Source: an uncultured Roseiflexus sp. (lineage in GTDB: Bacteria; Chloroflexota; Chloroflexia; Chloroflexales; Roseiflexaceae). Taken from it: a stretch of 41,219 bases of DNA. The translations under genes were made by a program, and so were the position numbers. The notes below the pieces were generated by a model that saw only the letters and a list, made by a program, of their open reading frames with translations, was not told where the DNA came from and did not search any database. This document shows, piece after piece, positions 39,399 to 41,219 of this stretch (the stretch's first letter is position 1; the number at the start of each line of letters is the position of its first letter). The stretch spans positions 1-41,219 of the forward strand of contig CALGYB010000169.1 in assembly GCA_937935075.1 (NCBI GenBank), written 5' to 3'.

Positions 39399-40205
39399 AT
39401 GACGACGCTGGAACGACCCGCTCGCCCCCGGCGCGTCCACTATCCGGAGAGCGACGGCAAACCCATGGGTGAGACCGATCTGCACCGCGACTTGATGACC
39501 GATCTCATCTTTGCTCTGAAGTGGTTCCTGAGTTCGACCATCGCCTACGTGGCGGGCAATCTGTTCATTTACTACGAAGAAGGCAACCCGCGCGCCGTTG
39601 TTGCGCCTGATGTGTTCGTCATCATGGGTGTGCCGCAGCGCCGTCGTCGGATCTTCCAAACCTGGAAGGAAGGCGGGCGTGTGCCGGATGTGGTCATCGA
39701 GATTACCTCAAAACGCACGCAGAAGGATGATCGTGAACGCAAACCGGCGATCTACGCTGCGCTGGGAGTGCCGGAGTATTTTATCTTCGATCCCAACGGC
39801 GACTATCTCGATCCACAGCTTCAGGGTTTCCGGCTGGTCAATGGGATGTATGAACGTATGCAGACGTTTCCGTTGAGGAGCGACGCCCTGAACCTGGAAC
39901 TGCGCCAGGAAGACTCGATCCTGCGGCTCTATAACTCGCAAACCGGTGAGCGGTTGCCAACATCGGACGAAGAAGTGCTGGCGCGGCGTGCGGCGGAAGC
40001 GGCGCGTCTGGCTGCCGAACGCGAGTTGCTCGCAGAAACGCAGGCGCGCCTGGCGGCGGAGGCGGCGCGTCTGGCGGCGGAGGCGCATGCCGCAAAACTG
40101 GAAGCCCGCGCCGCAAAATTGGAGGCGGAAGTTGCCCGTTTGCGCGCTGCACTGGCGAAGCGCGCGAAATCGTCAACCGAACCACAGGCGCCAGAGGAGG
40201 CGTAG
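39399..40205 (+). CDS. Uma2-family (DUF820) restriction-endonuclease-fold protein
   Basis: 268 residues. The N-terminal domain is the Uma2/DUF820 PD-(D/E)xK fold: AGNLFIYYEEGNPRAVVAPDVFVIMGV, then RVPDVVIEITSKRT (Glu-x-x-x-Lys) and ERKPAIYAALGVPEYFIFDP. Residues about 190-260 are an Ala/Glu/Arg heptad coiled coil (ARLAAEAARLAAEAHAAKLE), DNA for which has direct repeats near 40055-40130. This family is common in cyanobacteria and Chloroflexota; its function is not settled. ATG 39399 has GAAGGAAGG upstream; a GTG at 39381 overlapping nnr is a possible alternative. Confidence 0.85.
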   Translation: MTTLERPARPRRVHYPESDGKPMGETDLHRDLMTDLIFALKWFLSSTIAYVAGNLFIYYEEGNPRAVVAPDVFVIMGVPQRRRRIFQTWKEGGRVPDVVIEITSKRTQKDDRERKPAIYAALGVPEYFIFDPNGDYLDPQLQGFRLVNGMYERMQTFPLRSDALNLELRQEDSILRLYNSQTGERLPTSDEEVLARRAAEAARLAAERELLAETQARLAAEAARLAAEAHAAKLEARAAKLEAEVARLRAALAKRAKSSTEPQAPEEA

Positions 40206-40207
40206 CC

Positions 40208-40633
40208 ATGCCGATCTACGAGTATCTCTGCCCGCATTGCAATGGACGTTTCCAGAAACTGGTGTACGGATTCCGCGATCCCGAGGGTCTGGCCTGCCCG
40301 CGTTGCGGCGCCACGGACGTGCGCCGTGCGATTTCGCGTGTGGCGGTGCTCAAGTCCGAAGAATCACGCGTTGAGGCGCTTGCCGATCCTTCGATGCTCG
40401 CCGGTCTCGATGAGAATGACCCGCGCTCGATTGCGCGTTGGGCGAAGAAACTGGGAAAGGAACTTGGCGAAGAAGCCGGCGACGACTGGGACGAGATGGT
40501 GGACGAGATGCTGGAAGAGGAATTGCAGCGCAAAGAAAAGGGCGAGGAAGACGGCGCCGATGAGGACGGGGAAGAATCGTCCGCTTCATCGAAAAAGAGT
40601 TCGGCAGGACCGGATGATCTGGGGTGGGCGTAG
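40208..40633 (+). CDS. FmdB-family zinc ribbon protein
   Basis: 141 residues. The N-terminus MPIYEYLCPHCNGRFQKLV and LACPRCGATDVRRAISR is the FmdB zinc ribbon (two CxxC pairs). The rest is acidic (EEAGDDWDEMVDEMLEEELQRKEKGEEDGADEDGEE) and ends with a Ser/Lys-rich tail, longer than the basic FmdB. FmdB proteins are thought to act as regulators or small zinc-binding adaptors. Two bases after the Uma2 gene. Confidence 0.85.
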   Translation: MPIYEYLCPHCNGRFQKLVYGFRDPEGLACPRCGATDVRRAISRVAVLKSEESRVEALADPSMLAGLDENDPRSIARWAKKLGKELGEEAGDDWDEMVDEMLEEELQRKEKGEEDGADEDGEESSASSKKSSAGPDDLGWA

Positions 40634-40647
40634 GCGGCGAGCGTGCC

Positions 40648-41187
40648 ATGCATTTTCGTGTCCATTTTCTGGCGGCTGCGGTGACCGGTCTGGCGCTCTA
40701 TCCGCGCTCGCCGTTACGCGCCGCGCTGACTACCCTCGGCGGCGTGGCGCTGGATGCGGATCATTTTTTGCTGTATGCACTGCGCAGCGGCGATTGGAAC
40801 CCGGTCGGCGCGCTGCGCTACGACCGTCGGCGTCACCGTCCACCCCGGTATGGCGACACACGACCGCGCTACGGGTCGCTCCGCTCCGTCGCGCATGAGC
40901 CGCAGGTCACGTTGCCGCTGGTCTGGCTCGCAGCGCTCCTCTGGTCCCCGTTGCGCCCGCTTGCCGTCGGATTGACGGTTCATCTGGCGCTCGATTTGCA
41001 TCTGCCGCGCTACAACTGGCGCGTGTATCGTCGGGCGCGGGGCAGGTGCGAACGGTGCGGCATCGCCGGCGTTCCGCTCGAAGTCTACTACCTGGTCGAT
41101 CCGCGTCGTGGCGGCAGGCGCTGGTCTGCGCAGAACTGCGTGCTCTGGTGTGCAGAGTGCGCGCGCGAGGCGAGAGGGAAGAGGTGA
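40648..41187 (+). CDS. Membrane protein with degenerate HNH-like zinc finger
   Basis: 179 residues. The N-terminal part has hydrophobic segments about 6-35 and 85-115 and a LDADHF motif that recalls DUF457/YdjM membrane proteins. The C-terminal part reads RCERCGIAGVPLEVYYLV, RRGGRRWSAQNCVLWCAECA: a treble-clef zinc site (CxxC...CxxC) laid out like an HNH nuclease, but the catalytic His pair is YY (usual VHHI reads VYYL) and the last His is Ala. So zinc binding is likely and cutting is not. A GTG at 40624 overlapping FmdB is an alternative start. Confidence 0.75.
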   Translation: MHFRVHFLAAAVTGLALYPRSPLRAALTTLGGVALDADHFLLYALRSGDWNPVGALRYDRRRHRPPRYGDTRPRYGSLRSVAHEPQVTLPLVWLAALLWSPLRPLAVGLTVHLALDLHLPRYNWRVYRRARGRCERCGIAGVPLEVYYLVDPRRGGRRWSAQNCVLWCAECAREARGKR

Positions 41188-41219
41188 GAGGGGAGAGGGG
41201 AGAGGCGAGAGGCGAGAGG
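41166..41219. repeat. 7-bp tandem repeat AGAGG(G/C)G
   Basis: Units agagggg, agagggg, agaggcg, agaggcg and a partial unit run from 41187 to the window end. Degenerate units extend back into the last codons of the preceding gene (agaggga, agaggtg, with TGA inside the array). The array is cut by the window edge. Confidence 0.8.

Noticed and set aside
1-41219. CRISPR arrays, rRNA genes, integrase/attachment sites
   Set aside because: No regularly spaced direct repeats, rRNA motifs or recombinase genes were seen. The tRNA-Arg 3' end is not duplicated nearby as far as I can read.

Overview
The window is about 41 kb of GC-rich bacterial chromosome. Gene style, gene order and abundant short intergenic repeats (for example TTCGACAGGCTCAG palindromes) are most like a filamentous anoxygenic phototroph of the Chloroflexota, probably Roseiflexus. 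That placement is inferred from memory of protein families and repeats, not from a search. There is no phage, plasmid, CRISPR array, rRNA operon or large biosynthetic cluster. Most of the DNA is ordinary chromosomal coding sequence with accessory genes between.

Layout. 1-560: remnant of an IS5-type transposase, repeats and a promoter. 563-5581: a YbjN-like protein, a membrane-bound HAMP-STAS protein, two GT4 glycosyltransferases and a short relative of the c-di-AMP receptor DarA. 5669-8564: fabD and fabF, separated by a block of nested inverted repeats and a MITE-like element. 8576-9508: a membrane protein with a HEPN-like N-terminus and an external SH3-like domain. 9728-12317: a serine T-box operon (promoter, T-box leader, terminator, two Nudix hydrolases, serS). 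12654-14282: gamma-glutamyltransferase. 14316-18373: promoter, membrane protein, amidohydrolase, an APH-fold protein without catalytic residues and a GH57 branching-enzyme-like protein, transcribed together. 18380-21580: rhodanese, then a histidine kinase/response regulator pair with a small exported protein upstream. 21736-21854: promoter and tRNA-Arg(TCG). 22064-24469: a dual GGDEF-EAL protein. 24656-27984: ABC-2 exporter (ATPase and permease) followed by a YugP-type membrane zinc protease. 28365-29887: purF with a structured leader. 29888-30621: repeat-filled gap. 30622-33561: polA with an intact proofreading domain. 33768-34837: a polyprenyl-phosphate glycosyltransferase. 34858-35924: a two-gene (split) lipoate-protein ligase. 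36117-36709: an AT-richer DUF4160/DUF2442 pair. 37051-41187: efp, nnr, a Uma2-family protein, an FmdB zinc ribbon and a membrane protein with a degenerate HNH-like zinc finger, apparently one operon.

How they work together. The best-supported regulatory unit is the T-box operon: antiterminator and terminator are mutually exclusive, the T-box bulge fits the G discriminator of tRNA-Ser, and serS is the distal gene. Other points for follow-up are several proteins whose active or phosphorylation residues are replaced: the STAS protein (Glu at the usual Thr), the pseudokinase next to GH57, the short DarA-like protein, the receiver-like domain of the GGDEF-EAL protein and the HNH-like finger. EF-P also has an unusual tip sequence. 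I see no convincing wholly new system. The nearest candidates are the T-box/Nudix/Nudix/serS arrangement and the pseudokinase/GH57 pair.
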